A stretch of DNA of 51,662 nucleotides from Psychrobacter piechaudii (GCF_900162825.1 NZ_FUGE01000081.1:1-51662), one strand, 5' to 3'. Positions 37,764 to 48,601 are shown, counted from the stretch's first letter. A program made the numbers and translations. Notes: generated by a model not told the origin, from the sequence alone.

Positions 37764-39440
37764 CTACTGATTTACCCGAATGTTGGCTACCTGATTGGCT
37801 AAATCCTCACTGATAGACTGACACAGGTGGACGAAATAGCCTTGTATTTGAGTTAGGTCAGATAGGGAGTCGCCGGCAAAGCGTACCGTTAAACTGTTAC
37901 TGGTATTTGAGGAGCGGATGATGCCAAATCCGTGGCTAAAATCCAAACGCAAACCATCAATACAGGTTAGCCGAGTATCTGCTGGCAGGGAGTGAGGTAG
38001 ATCCTTTGTATTGTCCTGTAGTTTTTGACATAGAGCCGAAAGTCTGTTTAATATGGGCTGCGAATCTGGCGCCACATCAGGAACGGCAGTGTCTTGTGAT
38101 ACGCTATAAGAGTAATCGGCTAAAGGCAGATAGACATCTGGGGTGCTAACCATCTGCGGCAGACTATCGATGACATCAGCTAGAGTCATGGGCTGATGAT
38201 GCAGCCAGTTTAATAGGCGTAATCCTGCATACATGGCATCATCATGCAATAAGAAGTGGTCATCATTAAAAATAAAGTGCCCTGATAATTCACCGGCAAA
38301 TAAATTATGCGAGTCTGTGCCGTCTTTATTAGATTGTAAGGCGCGGCGCAAGATACTGCTGCCTGTTTTACTCATTTGTGCTTCAGCCCCAGCTTGATTT
38401 ATTAAGCTGGGTAGGTGATGAGAGCACTTCACATCGAAGATAACGGTTGGGGTGCAAGAGTTAGAGTGACTACAAGCGCCAGAAGCAAAGTGGTCTTCTA
38501 TGGCTACCCGAGACAGCAGATATAATAAGTGATCGGCTACCAACGGCTGGCCTCTGCTATCGATTACCATCAGTCTATCTCCGTCTCCATCGAAGCTTAA
38601 CCCTAGATCTGCTTTATGATGCAAAACTGCTGCAGACAACTCATGAAGGCGATTGTACTCCATGGGATCTGGATTGCCTTTTGGGAAGTCACCGTCAACC
38701 TTAGCGTTAAGCACGATAACTTCTGAGCACAAAGAGGGATGTGCTTGGTAAAAATCTTCAGCGAATAGTCCAGTCGACCCATTTAAGCAATCAATGACAA
38801 TCTTCAGTTTAGAGCCTGTGGGCGCGATATAGCGCTTATTGGTAGAGGTAGTCAGTTTTAAACGTGATTCATTAATACTATCAAGCGCTTCAACTGCCTT
38901 GTTGATATAAAAATTTAATACTTCTTGGCGGGATAAGATGATTTGTTTTGGCAAAGATGGATTTGGCTTAGGAATATCTTTATTAATATCTTTGCCTTCA
39001 ATCTTGTCTTCATCGCTAGACTGATCTGATATCAGCTGCTGATACAGTTGCTGGATTTGCTCACTGCTTGGAGACTGGCTATTTATTAGCCATTTTAAGC
39101 CATTGATATGTGGTTCTGAGTGGCTGGCCGTGGCGATAACCCCATGGCCTTGATATTGATTGGCCCAAAAAGCCATCAAGGGCGTGGTCACTAAGCCCAG
39201 CCAGATGACTTCACAGCCATGAGCCTTAAAACTAGAGGCCATATGTCTGGCAAGGGTTTCACTATGGTGACGGGCATCAAAGCCAATGACTACCTGATTG
39301 GCATTAGCGTGTTTTACAAAGTAACGGGCAAGCGCATGACTTAGAGCTATCATGAACTCGGTGGTGAACAATCGACGTTCACCACGGATGTCGTAAGCTT
39401 TGAAAAGGGTACGTTGGTCGCTAAAGGCAGTCGATGACAA
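37764..39440 (-). CDS. algC: Phosphomannomutase/phosphoglucomutase (AlgC-type), enlarged
   Basis: Interconverts hexose 1- and 6-phosphates for surface polysaccharide precursors. TLFKAYDIRGE starts domain 1. The active phosphoserine is Ser106 in ATASHSEPHINGLKW (usually TxSHNP). The Mg site DGDGDR is at 284-289, the sugar loop GELSGHF near 390, and the phosphate loop is RSSNTSNSLTVRF. At 558 aa it is about 95 residues longer than P. aeruginosa AlgC. One polar insert at about 122-168 and others near the C-terminus explain this. The start is TTG (39438-39440), as no ATG precedes the conserved block and GGA lies upstream. The order dut-algC-argB matches pseudomonads. Confidence 0.88.
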   Translation of the reverse strand: MSSTAFSDQRTLFKAYDIRGERRLFTTEFMIALSHALARYFVKHANANQVVIGFDARHHSETLARHMASSFKAHGCEVIWLGLVTTPLMAFWANQYQGHGVIATASHSEPHINGLKWLINSQSPSSEQIQQLYQQLISDQSSDEDKIEGKDINKDIPKPNPSLPKQIILSRQEVLNFYINKAVEALDSINESRLKLTTSTNKRYIAPTGSKLKIVIDCLNGSTGLFAEDFYQAHPSLCSEVIVLNAKVDGDFPKGNPDPMEYNRLHELSAAVLHHKADLGLSFDGDGDRLMVIDSRGQPLVADHLLYLLSRVAIEDHFASGACSHSNSCTPTVIFDVKCSHHLPSLINQAGAEAQMSKTGSSILRRALQSNKDGTDSHNLFAGELSGHFIFNDDHFLLHDDAMYAGLRLLNWLHHQPMTLADVIDSLPQMVSTPDVYLPLADYSYSVSQDTAVPDVAPDSQPILNRLSALCQKLQDNTKDLPHSLPADTRLTCIDGLRLDFSHGFGIIRSSNTSNSLTVRFAGDSLSDLTQIQGYFVHLCQSISEDLANQVANIRVNQ

Positions 39441-39537
39441 AGCAAAGTTCCAAATTTCAAGAAACCATCATTATAACTTTATAAATTTATAATAATAGTA
39501 CTTTTAAGCTATTGCATTGTAAACAGGATGCTTGACG

Positions 39538-40002
39538 TTATTGACGGCCTGAGTGACCAAAGCCACCTGCACCACGAGCGCTTAGCTCATTGAACTCTTC
39601 GACAATCTCGAACTCAGGACGCATCACAGGAACCACCATGTATTGCGCCATACGCTCTGCAGGGTTTAATACAAAATCAGTCTCGCTTCGGTTCCAGATA
39701 CTCACCATCAGCTCGCCTTGATAATCGGCATCAATTAGACCCACAAGGTTGCCTAAGACGATACCATGTTTATGGCCTAAGCCTGAGCGAGGTAGGATGA
39801 TGCCGGCATAGTTAGGATCAGCGATATAAATTGCCATACCGGTACCGATAAGCTGAGTCTCACCGGCCTTGATGGTAATAGGTTCATCAATGCAAGCCCG
39901 TAAATCAATACCTGCTGAGCCATCTGTGGCTCGAGTGAGCATAGGGAAATTAGGATCAGTACCGATTTTTGGGTTTAAGATTTTAACTTGTACAGAGTTC
40001 AT
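39538..40002 (-). CDS. dut: dUTP diphosphatase
   Basis: Trimeric dUTPase that removes dUTP and supplies dUMP. All five motifs are visible in 154 aa: GSAGIDLRA (1), RSGLGHKHG (2), [15 protein letters not shown] (3), RMAQYMVVP (4) and the C-terminal [10 protein letters not shown] (5). First gene of dut-algC-argB, about 100 bases upstream of the mutase. Confidence 0.97.
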   Translation of the reverse strand: MNSVQVKILNPKIGTDPNFPMLTRATDGSAGIDLRACIDEPITIKAGETQLIGTGMAIYIADPNYAGIILPRSGLGHKHGIVLGNLVGLIDADYQGELMVSIWNRSETDFVLNPAERMAQYMVVPVMRPEFEIVEEFNELSARGAGGFGHSGRQ

Positions 40003-40099
40003 AATTTATCCGTTATTTTGTGGTTTTAACTATATGGCTATTAAAGTGCACCCAGTCTAATTCATCTTTTTTTAAAATCAATCGCTAAAAAACTAATGG

Positions 40100-41491
40100 T
40101 TATAGAATCAACCAACTGGCTAGACCTAAAAAAGACATAAAGCCGACAATATCGGTGACTGTGGTTAAGATTACTGAGGCTGATAGGGCAGGATCAATAT
40201 CTAGACGTTTCAAAAATAGTGGGATACCGATACCGGCTACGTTAGCCGCAGTCATATTAATGGCAATGGCACAGCCAATAACTAAGCTGATCTTGGGGTC
40301 ATGGAACCAAAGCTGAGCAATACCAGCCATAATCAAGGCCCAAATTACCCCATTGATGGCACCGACCCACAGCTCTTTGTTCATTAGCCATAAGCGGTTA
40401 GAACCCCCGATTTGGCCCATGGCTAAGCCGCGGATAACCACAGTTAGCGTTTGGCTACCCGAGATACCGCCCATACTAGCGACGACTGGCATTAATACTG
40501 CCAAAGCTACTACTTGTGCCAGTACTTCTTCAAACTGTCCAATAACTGAGGCGGCGAGTAGTGCCGTTAATAAGTTAATGCCGAGCCAGACGCTACGGCT
40601 CTTAGCACTACGTAAGATGGGTGCAAATAGCTCTTCATCATCGCTTACCCCGGCTAAGTGCTTCATGGTACTGTCTACGTCATCTTGGATAATTTCCATG
40701 ATGTCCTCAGCGTTAAGCTGACCGACCAATTCGCCAAAACTATTGACCACAGGAGCATAGCGAATGTCGGAGGAGCGAAATACCGCAGCCGCATCTTGGA
40801 TGTCCATTCTGTCATTAATAGTAATAGCAGGATCAATCCACTGCTCAACCAAAGACTGCTGTGGGTACTTAATCAAATCCACCAAGCTTAGTAGACCCAG
40901 CAGCTGATGGCTGGCATCAACAACGATGAGCTCTTGAGTTTCATCATCGAGTAGGTCTTCATCTTGACGCAGCCAGTTTTGCACCTCCTCCAAAGTAATA
41001 TTACCTTGAATCTGAATGGTGTCTGGGTCCATATAGTCACCCACCTCATACTCTTCATAAGTATTGAGCTGGCTAACTTGCTGACGAATATCCTCATCAA
41101 GATTAGACATTACCTCAGAGCGAACCTTGTCATCAACGGTGTCTAAAATCTCAGCAATGTCTTGAGCATCTAAGTCTTCGGCAAGCGTTTCAATCTCTTC
41201 TGCTTGCATGTTCTCCATCAATGAGGGGCGAATATCATCGACCACTTCAGCTAACACCTGACCTTTTAACTCGACAGGTACCTGCTCCCAAATCAGCTGG
41301 CGAGCATCGTGAGGAAAGGACTCTAGTAGGCTAGCAATTTCATACTCAGTTTGCTCATCTAAGAACTCAGCCATAGTAGTCAGGTCTTTGTCTGCTACCA
41401 ACCTTTGTAGATAAATAAGCTTGTCTTCAGCGCGATCATAGCTCTCTGATAGGGGTTCTGGTTTGACTTTATGCTCAGTTTGAGTAGACAT
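40100..41491 (-). CDS. mgtE: MgtE-type Mg2+ channel/transporter
   Basis: N-terminal helical MgtE_N domain (about 20-140, many acidic residues that sense Mg2+), a CBS pair (about 145-260, including DYMDPDTIQI and VNSFGELVGQLNAEDIME), then a membrane domain of five helices (about 295-463, with LMPVVASMGGISGSQTLTV, the pore motif). The dimer forms a gated Mg2+ channel in the inner membrane. I start at the ATG at 41489-41491 (463 aa), with AAGGG 6 bases upstream. The open frame extends to 41590, but that part overlaps the rep terminator. No Mg2+ riboswitch is recognisable. Confidence 0.93.
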   Translation of the reverse strand: MSTQTEHKVKPEPLSESYDRAEDKLIYLQRLVADKDLTTMAEFLDEQTEYEIASLLESFPHDARQLIWEQVPVELKGQVLAEVVDDIRPSLMENMQAEEIETLAEDLDAQDIAEILDTVDDKVRSEVMSNLDEDIRQQVSQLNTYEEYEVGDYMDPDTIQIQGNITLEEVQNWLRQDEDLLDDETQELIVVDASHQLLGLLSLVDLIKYPQQSLVEQWIDPAITINDRMDIQDAAAVFRSSDIRYAPVVNSFGELVGQLNAEDIMEIIQDDVDSTMKHLAGVSDDEELFAPILRSAKSRSVWLGINLLTALLAASVIGQFEEVLAQVVALAVLMPVVASMGGISGSQTLTVVIRGLAMGQIGGSNRLWLMNKELWVGAINGVIWALIMAGIAQLWFHDPKISLVIGCAIAINMTAANVAGIGIPLFLKRLDIDPALSASVILTTVTDIVGFMSFLGLASWLIL

Positions 41492-41557
41492 AGCGGCCCT
41501 TAGATTGCTTGATGAGAGAGAAGGTGAGGAGTCAGGGGTATAAAAAACCAAACCCCC

Positions 41558-41594
41558 AAAAACAAAAATGACAGGCATGCTTCCTGTCATTTTT
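41558..41594 (-). terminator. Terminator after rep
   Basis: AAAAATGACAGG (41564-41575) and CCTGTCATTTTT (41583-41594) form a perfect 12-bp stem with a 7-base loop. T-rich sequence follows on the minus strand. It lies 70 bases after the rep stop. Confidence 0.88.
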
Positions 41595-41664
41595 GTAGTA
41601 TTTTACAATATTTTTTTAGCCTTTGTAGGGGCTATCTGTTATTTGGCTAGCCCCAAGCTTTGAC

Positions 41665-43704
41665 TTACATATTTTTCTTTTTCAGTAGAGCCTTAATGTT
41701 AGACATATACTCATTGGCGACCACTGTAGGGTCACGCTCAGCTTTTTTCTTCTTGGCATTGGCCGGCCAGTCTAGATGCTCTTCAGGCAACTCTTCTAAA
41801 AAGCGGCTTTGAGTGGTGGTGCGCATCTGACCGCCCCCGCGGCGTTGAGCGGCTAAAGTCAAAGTCAGCTCACGACGGGCACGGGTAATACCCACGTACA
41901 TTAAGCGGCGTTCTTCTTCAATGGTTTCAGCAATGATAGAGTTACGGTGTGGCAGCAACTCTTCTTCTAATCCCATAATGTAAACAAAATCAAACTCCAA
42001 GCCTTTGGCCGCATGTAAGGTCATTAAGTTAACCTTGTTGGTGTTCTCCTCTTCTTGCTGCTGTTCTAGCATATCGAGCAGTACCAGCTTACGAATCACC
42101 GCATCAATGGTTTTATCATCGTCATCTTCAGCACGATTAATCAAGGCCTGAATACTGGTATACAGCACTTCAATGTTATCGAGACGGCCTTTTTCTTGCT
42201 GCGGTGTTTTTGAGTCACTGCGCACAAAGTCGATATAGCCGGTTTCATCAATCATCTGACGGACCAGAGGTACTGGATCTGGGTGCTGATCAAGCTCACG
42301 AGTATAGTGCTCAATAAAGTCGCCAAACTCTTTTAAGGTGCTGTAAGCTTTACTGGGTAAGACATGAGGTAGACCACCATGAGTACAGGAGGCGAGTAGA
42401 GATATACTGTGCTCTTGTGAAAATAAGCCTAGTTTTTCTAAAGTAGCTGGTCCTAAACCACGCTTTGGCGTATTAACAATCCGTAAAAAAGCACTGTCGT
42501 CTTCTGGGTTTAGAATCAGACGTAAGTAGCCCATAACATCTTTAATTTCACTACGTGCGAAGAAGGACTGTCCCCCCGAGAGCTTATAAGGCACTTGGAA
42601 CTGTCGCAGTTGAGCTTCAAGCATACGAGCTTGGAAGTTACTGCGATATAAAACCGCGTATTGCTCCCACTCATTGCCGTTACGCAGCTTATGCGCCACA
42701 ATTTCCTTGGCGACGCGCTCAGCTTCATCATCATCGTTGCGGCAGTTAATAATGCGAATTTTTTCGCCCTGACCCTTATCGGACCACAGCGCTTTTTCAA
42801 ACAAATGCTCGTTATTCATAATCACGGTATTAGCCGCATTCAAAATACGGTTGGTCGAGCGATAGTTTTGTTCGAGCTTAATGACTTTTAGTTTTGGAAA
42901 GTCTTCTTTTAGTAGCGCCATGTTTTCAGGACGTGCCCCGCGCCAAGCATAAATAGATTGGTCATCATCACCCACCACAGTGAATTTACCAGTTGGACCC
43001 ACAATTAGCTTAATTAGCTCGTACTGGGCGGTGTTGGTATCTTGATACTCATCCACCAATAAGTAGCGGATGCGGTTTTGCCATTTATCGCGTAGCTGTT
43101 GGTTTTCGCTTAATATTTTGGCGGGCAGGACAATTAAGTCATCAAAGTCGACAGCATTATAAGCGCGCAAGTTACGCTCATATAAAGCATAAAGATTGGC
43201 AAAAATCATATCTTCCGGGTCGTCTAAGGTTTCCATCGCTTTGTCTGGCTCAATTAGATCGTTTTTCCAGTCAGAGATAAATTTAATAGCCTTGCCCACA
43301 AGCTCACGACTTTCTGCCCCAGATAGGTTGTCACGCATCATCAGCTCCATCAACAGACGTTTGCTGTCGTCGGCATCCATAATGGAGAAGTTACCTTTTA
43401 ATGGCGTGTGCAGTAGCTCATAACGCAAAAACTGTAGCCCAAATTGGTGGAACGTTGACACCGTAAGTCCCCGGGTTTTTTCTTTGGGCATGAGCGAGGA
43501 GACACGTGCCTTCATTTCACGCGCTGCCTTGTTGGTAAAGGTCACGGCAGTAATGCGCTCAGCAGGGATATTGCACTGCTCAATAAGATAAGCGATTTTT
43601 TGGGTAATTACTGAGGTCTTACCTGAGCCTGCACCCGCTAAAACGAGGAGGGGACCAGACACATAAGTCATGGCCTCTTGTTGTTTGGGGTTAAGCTTAC
43701 TCAT
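41665..43704 (-). CDS. rep: ATP-dependent DNA helicase Rep
   Basis: Superfamily 1A 3'-5' helicase that clears proteins ahead of replication forks. Motif I AGAGSGKT has Lys29. VTFTNKAAREMK (Ia), LLVDEYQDTN (II), VVGDDDQSIYAWRGA (III), KLEQNYRSTNRIL (IV), VNLMTLHAAKGLEF (V) and EERRLMYVGITRAR (VI) follow in order. At 679 aa it matches E. coli Rep (673) more than UvrD (720), and the C-terminus lacks the longer UvrD tail. It has its own terminator. Confidence 0.95.
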   Translation of the reverse strand: MSKLNPKQQEAMTYVSGPLLVLAGAGSGKTSVITQKIAYLIEQCNIPAERITAVTFTNKAAREMKARVSSLMPKEKTRGLTVSTFHQFGLQFLRYELLHTPLKGNFSIMDADDSKRLLMELMMRDNLSGAESRELVGKAIKFISDWKNDLIEPDKAMETLDDPEDMIFANLYALYERNLRAYNAVDFDDLIVLPAKILSENQQLRDKWQNRIRYLLVDEYQDTNTAQYELIKLIVGPTGKFTVVGDDDQSIYAWRGARPENMALLKEDFPKLKVIKLEQNYRSTNRILNAANTVIMNNEHLFEKALWSDKGQGEKIRIINCRNDDDEAERVAKEIVAHKLRNGNEWEQYAVLYRSNFQARMLEAQLRQFQVPYKLSGGQSFFARSEIKDVMGYLRLILNPEDDSAFLRIVNTPKRGLGPATLEKLGLFSQEHSISLLASCTHGGLPHVLPSKAYSTLKEFGDFIEHYTRELDQHPDPVPLVRQMIDETGYIDFVRSDSKTPQQEKGRLDNIEVLYTSIQALINRAEDDDDKTIDAVIRKLVLLDMLEQQQEEENTNKVNLMTLHAAKGLEFDFVYIMGLEEELLPHRNSIIAETIEEERRLMYVGITRARRELTLTLAAQRRGGGQMRTTTQSRFLEELPEEHLDWPANAKKKKAERDPTVVANEYMSNIKALLKKKNM

Positions 43705-43888
43705 GGCACACCTTTTTATATTGCTAATGATAGAGATTGGATAACTAGACTAAATTAGAGGGTTTTTTTGAAGACGGTTAGGCAGTTGAAATTAACTTCA
43801 AAACTGTAAAATGGTCGAGTGGTTATTATAGGGGTTCGCTTTGAAATCACAACCAAATCTATGCAAACTTCTTGAGCCATTACAAACT

Positions 43889-43909
43889 CGACTATTAAGT
43901 CGTTTTTTT
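43889..43909 (+). terminator. Orphan terminator-like hairpin
   Basis: CGACT (43889-43893), loop ATTA, AGTCG (43898-43902), then seven T. No plus-strand gene precedes it, because rep is divergent, so it could end an unannotated small RNA. The stem is short. Confidence 0.45.
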
Positions 43910-43921
43910 ACTAGAAAGACC

Positions 43922-43950
43922 TTACTCTATGTATGGCTTTGTAATATAAT
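43922..43950 (+). promoter_or_regulatory. Possible ompW promoter
   Basis: A perfect TATAAT (43945-43950) lies 17 bases after a weak TTACTC (43922-43927). The resulting leader would be about 115 bases. Confidence 0.4.
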
Positions 43951-44073
43951 ACAACTATGTAGTTAGATAAGCGTAAGATTCTAACGCTTTGATTTCGATG
44001 AATACACATATTGATTTATTAAAGTAAATTTTGCATTTTTACCCAGTACTTAAACAACTAAGTTGAGGATAAT

Positions 44074-44697
44074 ATGATTAAACGTCAAGCATTGTTAATG
44101 GCTGCTGTAGCTGCTGGTCTAAGCATGACTGCCATGGCAGAAACTGCAGGCACTTGGACTGTGGGTGTGGGTGTTGGGCACGTTGAGCCAGACAGTAAAA
44201 ATGGTAATTTAGGCGATATTCGTATTGATCATATCGATCCTGACGTACGTCCAACACTTACTGCTGAATACTTTGTAGCAGATAATGTGGGTGTTGAGCT
44301 ATTAGCAGCACTACCATTCCATCATGACATCATCATTGATATACCAAATGTGGGTATGAGAGAAGCTAAAACTCAGCTTTTACCACCAACTCTATCACTA
44401 CAGTACCACTTCGATAATGTACATGCGAATGTGAAGCCATTTGTTGGTGTAGGTGCTAACTACACGACCTTCTTTAAAGAGCGTTCAGGTGTAGAGGGTC
44501 TGGATATGGAAATTAAAGACAGCTGGGGCGTAGCGGGTCACGCAGGCATTGACTTCAAAATCAATGAAACTGACGCAGTTCGTTTAGATGCTCGTTACAT
44601 CGATCTTGAGCCAGATGTTAAGCTAGGTGGCGAAGACGCAGGTACAGCAGAAATCAACCCATGGGTATATGGTATTTCTTACGTACAACGCTTCTAA
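44074..44697 (+). CDS. ompW: OmpW-family outer-membrane protein
   Basis: Eight-stranded beta-barrel porin-like protein. A signal peptide of about 22 residues (MIKRQALLMAAVAAGLSMTA, then MA) is followed by alternating strands and a C-terminal Phe (YVQRF), as needed for outer-membrane insertion. AGTWTVGVGVGHVEP, LLPPTLSLQYHF, KPFVGVGANYTTF and VRLDARYIDLEPDV are family blocks. OmpW proteins pass small hydrophobic compounds and often respond to stress or iron; which applies here is not known. GAGGA lies 6 bases before the ATG. A strong terminator follows. Confidence 0.93.
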   Translation: MIKRQALLMAAVAAGLSMTAMAETAGTWTVGVGVGHVEPDSKNGNLGDIRIDHIDPDVRPTLTAEYFVADNVGVELLAALPFHHDIIIDIPNVGMREAKTQLLPPTLSLQYHFDNVHANVKPFVGVGANYTTFFKERSGVEGLDMEIKDSWGVAGHAGIDFKINETDAVRLDARYIDLEPDVKLGGEDAGTAEINPWVYGISYVQRF

Positions 44698-44761
44698 TAG
44701 AGCTAGTAAAACTAAAGTCGACTTAATTTAATAATTATTAAATAAATAAGTAGACTAAAAT

Positions 44762-44798
44762 AAAACCCCCGTATCTGATTGGATACGGGGGTTTTTTA
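44762..44798. terminator. Bidirectional terminator between ompW and hemB
   Basis: AAAACCCCCGTATC (44762-44775), loop TGATTG, GATACGGGGGTTTT (44782-44795): a perfect 14-bp stem with T-rich sequence beyond it on both strands, between converging genes. Confidence 0.93.
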
Positions 44799-44841
44799 TG
44801 CTTAATTAACTTTATGCTTAATAAGCTTTTATTTTCAGAGG

Positions 44842-46374
<1,533 letters not shown>

Positions 46375-47589
46375 ATGAGTGAAGATAAAGTTCTAAAAAA
46401 ACAGAGGGGTGATACTAATCGGAGTGAGACTAGCTGTAGTGATACCAATAAGGCTCAATCTACCCCATTAAATAGAAGAAGATTTTTAGAGCTCACTACT
46501 TTAGGCATAGGAGGGTTAGGGTTGCTTCATCATTCCAATAGCTCTTTGGCGGCCACTGGTTTAGTAACCGCTACTGAAGACAATATCAATTCTATTGGCT
46601 CAATAAAAAACTTGAGTCAGTGTAAATCACCGAGTATACCCACCCGCATCTTTGCCAGCTCCAATACTGGAGTTGATGACAGCCGTAATGTCTTAGGTCT
46701 AAAGCGTCTAACTTGTGCCGGCTTTGACGTTCAAAATCCAGAGATTAGCCGTCGTCAGTATTTACGCTTCGGGGGCACCGATCAACAGCGGGCCAGTGAC
46801 TTACAAAATATGGCCACAGGTGCTATTACCGTACCCAAGTTACTACTAGCGGCACGAGGTGGCTATGGCGCCATGCGGATTCTAGAGTTTGTTGATTGGA
46901 AGAGTCTGGGCAGGATAATGAAAGATCAGGGCAGTATCTTGGCAGGGTTTAGTGATGTTACCGCCCTACAATGTGCTTTATTGGCACAAGGTAATATGAG
47001 TAGTTTAGCTGCCCCTATGTTATATACCGAGTTTGGTAAGAAGGAGCCAGATATAGTCAGTTGCCAAGGCTTTGTGGAAGCCCTTACCAATCCGAATCTT
47101 AAGATTAATTTGCCGCATCAAAATAAGGTGACTTTATCCACTCCGCTTAGTGGCGTTTTATGGGGCGGCAACTTAAGTGTGGTCTCTGCGCTGGCAGGCA
47201 GTAATTATCTGCCCAATCCTGAAGGGGGGATTGTATTTTTGGAAGAAGTGGGTGAGCAGCCTTATCAAGTAGAGCGGATGCTTTATAGTTTATATCTATC
47301 GGGGGCCTTTAAAAAACAACAGGCCATTGTATTAGGAGCATTTAGTGGGGCAGGGGAAGACAGTTATGATGCCCGTTATAATTTAGCCGCAGTGATTGAG
47401 CATTTGAGTCAAGTCACTGGATTACCTATATATACTGGATTTCCTTTTGGACACGTGGCCCGTAAGCAAAGCTTTCCTTTAGGGGCTATGTGTCATTTAA
47501 CCCCAACCGCTTCAGGCATTACTCTTGAGTTTGAGGATTATCCTATCATTAATAGGGAGCTTATATATCCTGAAGGATTATGGAGTTAA
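46375..47589 (+). CDS. LD-carboxypeptidase (peptidase S66) with Tat signal
   Basis: Cleaves the terminal D-Ala of muropeptide tetrapeptides in S66 enzymes. GFSDVTALQ (nucleophile Ser193), RGGYGAMRIL, WGGNLSVVSALAGS, GIVFLEEVGEQPYQVERML (Glu of the triad) and GFPFGHVARKQ (His) are conserved. The N-terminus is unusual: 33 polar residues, then RRRFLEL (34-40), a Gly/Leu-rich hydrophobic stretch and SLAA (57-60), which is a twin-arginine signal. Classical LdcA acts in the cytoplasm, so this one is predicted to act in the periplasm. At 404 aa it is longer than LdcA (about 304), mostly because of the leader and an extra Ser/Asn-rich stretch. AAGAG lies about 8 bases upstream. Confidence 0.87.
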   Translation: MSEDKVLKKQRGDTNRSETSCSDTNKAQSTPLNRRRFLELTTLGIGGLGLLHHSNSSLAATGLVTATEDNINSIGSIKNLSQCKSPSIPTRIFASSNTGVDDSRNVLGLKRLTCAGFDVQNPEISRRQYLRFGGTDQQRASDLQNMATGAITVPKLLLAARGGYGAMRILEFVDWKSLGRIMKDQGSILAGFSDVTALQCALLAQGNMSSLAAPMLYTEFGKKEPDIVSCQGFVEALTNPNLKINLPHQNKVTLSTPLSGVLWGGNLSVVSALAGSNYLPNPEGGIVFLEEVGEQPYQVERMLYSLYLSGAFKKQQAIVLGAFSGAGEDSYDARYNLAAVIEHLSQVTGLPIYTGFPFGHVARKQSFPLGAMCHLTPTASGITLEFEDYPIINRELIYPEGLWS

Positions 47590-47710
47590 TCTACTAATAA
47601 GAAATCTTAACGTATCAGGCATAATACTTTACATTAAAACACTAATGCCGGAGTCTCATTGAGCTATTATAATAAACGATAAATAATTATTAAAAAAAGG
47701 AAAGTAAATT

Positions 47711-48601
47711 ATGTCAAACCAATCTAACAATAGTAAAAACTCTAATAACCATATAGATAAAGCCTTAGAGTCTCTTGAGAACACAACTGATGCGCCTAAA
47801 AGCAACGAGTCAGTGGACGTAGAAGTTGTTAAAGGTGATAAGGTCATTTATGAAAATGGCGATTTTGAAGAATTTAATAAAGAGCAACAATTAGAATCTA
47901 ATGCAGAGGACTCTAAAAAAGACAGTGCTAAAGAAGATCAGTCTAAAGAAAAGGACTCTGAGAAAAAAGATTCTGAGAAGAAAGACTCTAAAAAAGAAGA
48001 GTCAAAAGATAGCTCAGATAAAGAAGATGATTCTAATAAGCAATCTAATTCAGAAGAAGATGAAGACAACTCTGATGAAGATGATTCGTCTGATGAAGAT
48101 GATTCGGAAGACGAGTCTAAGCAAGAAGGTTCGAATAAAGACAAGTATACGGCTGCGATTGCCAATATCTATCAATGGGCGACCAAGCTAAAAGATGAAT
48201 TTATGTCAGACAAAGACAAAAAAGAAGAAACATCTGATGAAGAAAAAACAGATTCTGATGATGCTGACAACAAAGATACAGCTTCTGAACAAGACAACTC
48301 TGAAGAGTCTGAAAAAGAAGACAAGCACAGTGCATCGATTGCTAATCTTTACCAATGGGCAGCTAAGCTAAAAGAAGATTTTGCTTCTGAAGCCTCTAAT
48401 ATGACTCATGATGTTTCAGAAAAAGCTTTGGGAATGATGCTTACTAAGCTTTTAAATGCAGCAGAAACAGAGTTAAGCGCTTTTGATAAAAAAGTAGAAG
48501 AATCAGAAGAGCCTGTAGATAATGCTGAAGAAGAGCGTAGTAAGATTGAAGCTAAGAAAGACAAATATCAAGGCATGATTGACCTACTACAGGGTGAATA
48601 A
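47711..48601 (+). CDS. Highly acidic low-complexity protein of unknown function
   Basis: 296 aa with no Cys, no signal peptide and no membrane segment. The N-terminus (1-60) is mixed, with VDVEVVKGDKVIYENGDFEE. Residues about 65-145 are almost only Lys, Asp, Glu and Ser, with repeats of the KKDSE type. Two copies of a short motif, YTAAIANIYQWATKLKDEF and HSASIANLYQWAAKLKEDF, flank a second acidic stretch. The C-terminus is a predicted helix (MLTKLLNAAETELSAFDKKV, then EESEEP). I do not recognise a family. AAGGAAAG lies upstream of the ATG and a terminator follows. The gene is codirectional with the LD-carboxypeptidase gene, 121 bases away. Confidence 0.75.
   Translation: MSNQSNNSKNSNNHIDKALESLENTTDAPKSNESVDVEVVKGDKVIYENGDFEEFNKEQQLESNAEDSKKDSAKEDQSKEKDSEKKDSEKKDSKKEESKDSSDKEDDSNKQSNSEEDEDNSDEDDSSDEDDSEDESKQEGSNKDKYTAAIANIYQWATKLKDEFMSDKDKKEETSDEEKTDSDDADNKDTASEQDNSEESEKEDKHSASIANLYQWAAKLKEDFASEASNMTHDVSEKALGMMLTKLLNAAETELSAFDKKVEESEEPVDNAEEERSKIEAKKDKYQGMIDLLQGE

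Larger units (their letters stand above)
43705..44073. other. Divergent gap between rep and ompW
   Basis: 369 bases without a gene. It holds a plus-strand terminator-like hairpin at 43889-43909 with no gene before it, and a likely ompW promoter at 43922-43950. Nothing else was recognised. Confidence 0.5.

Noticed and set aside
41492-41590. N-terminal extension of MgtE
   Set aside because: The extra 33 codons overlap the rep terminator and precede a good ribosome site and ATG at 41491.
41492-41664. Mg2+ (M-box) riboswitch ahead of mgtE
   Set aside because: The gap is taken up by the rep terminator and a short leader, and no M-box core is visible.
47901-48191. 96-aa Lys-rich ORF inside the acidic gene
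   Set aside because: It is an out-of-frame reading of the repetitive GAA/GAT/AAA codons. The acidic frame has the ribosome site, the longer length and the duplicated motif.
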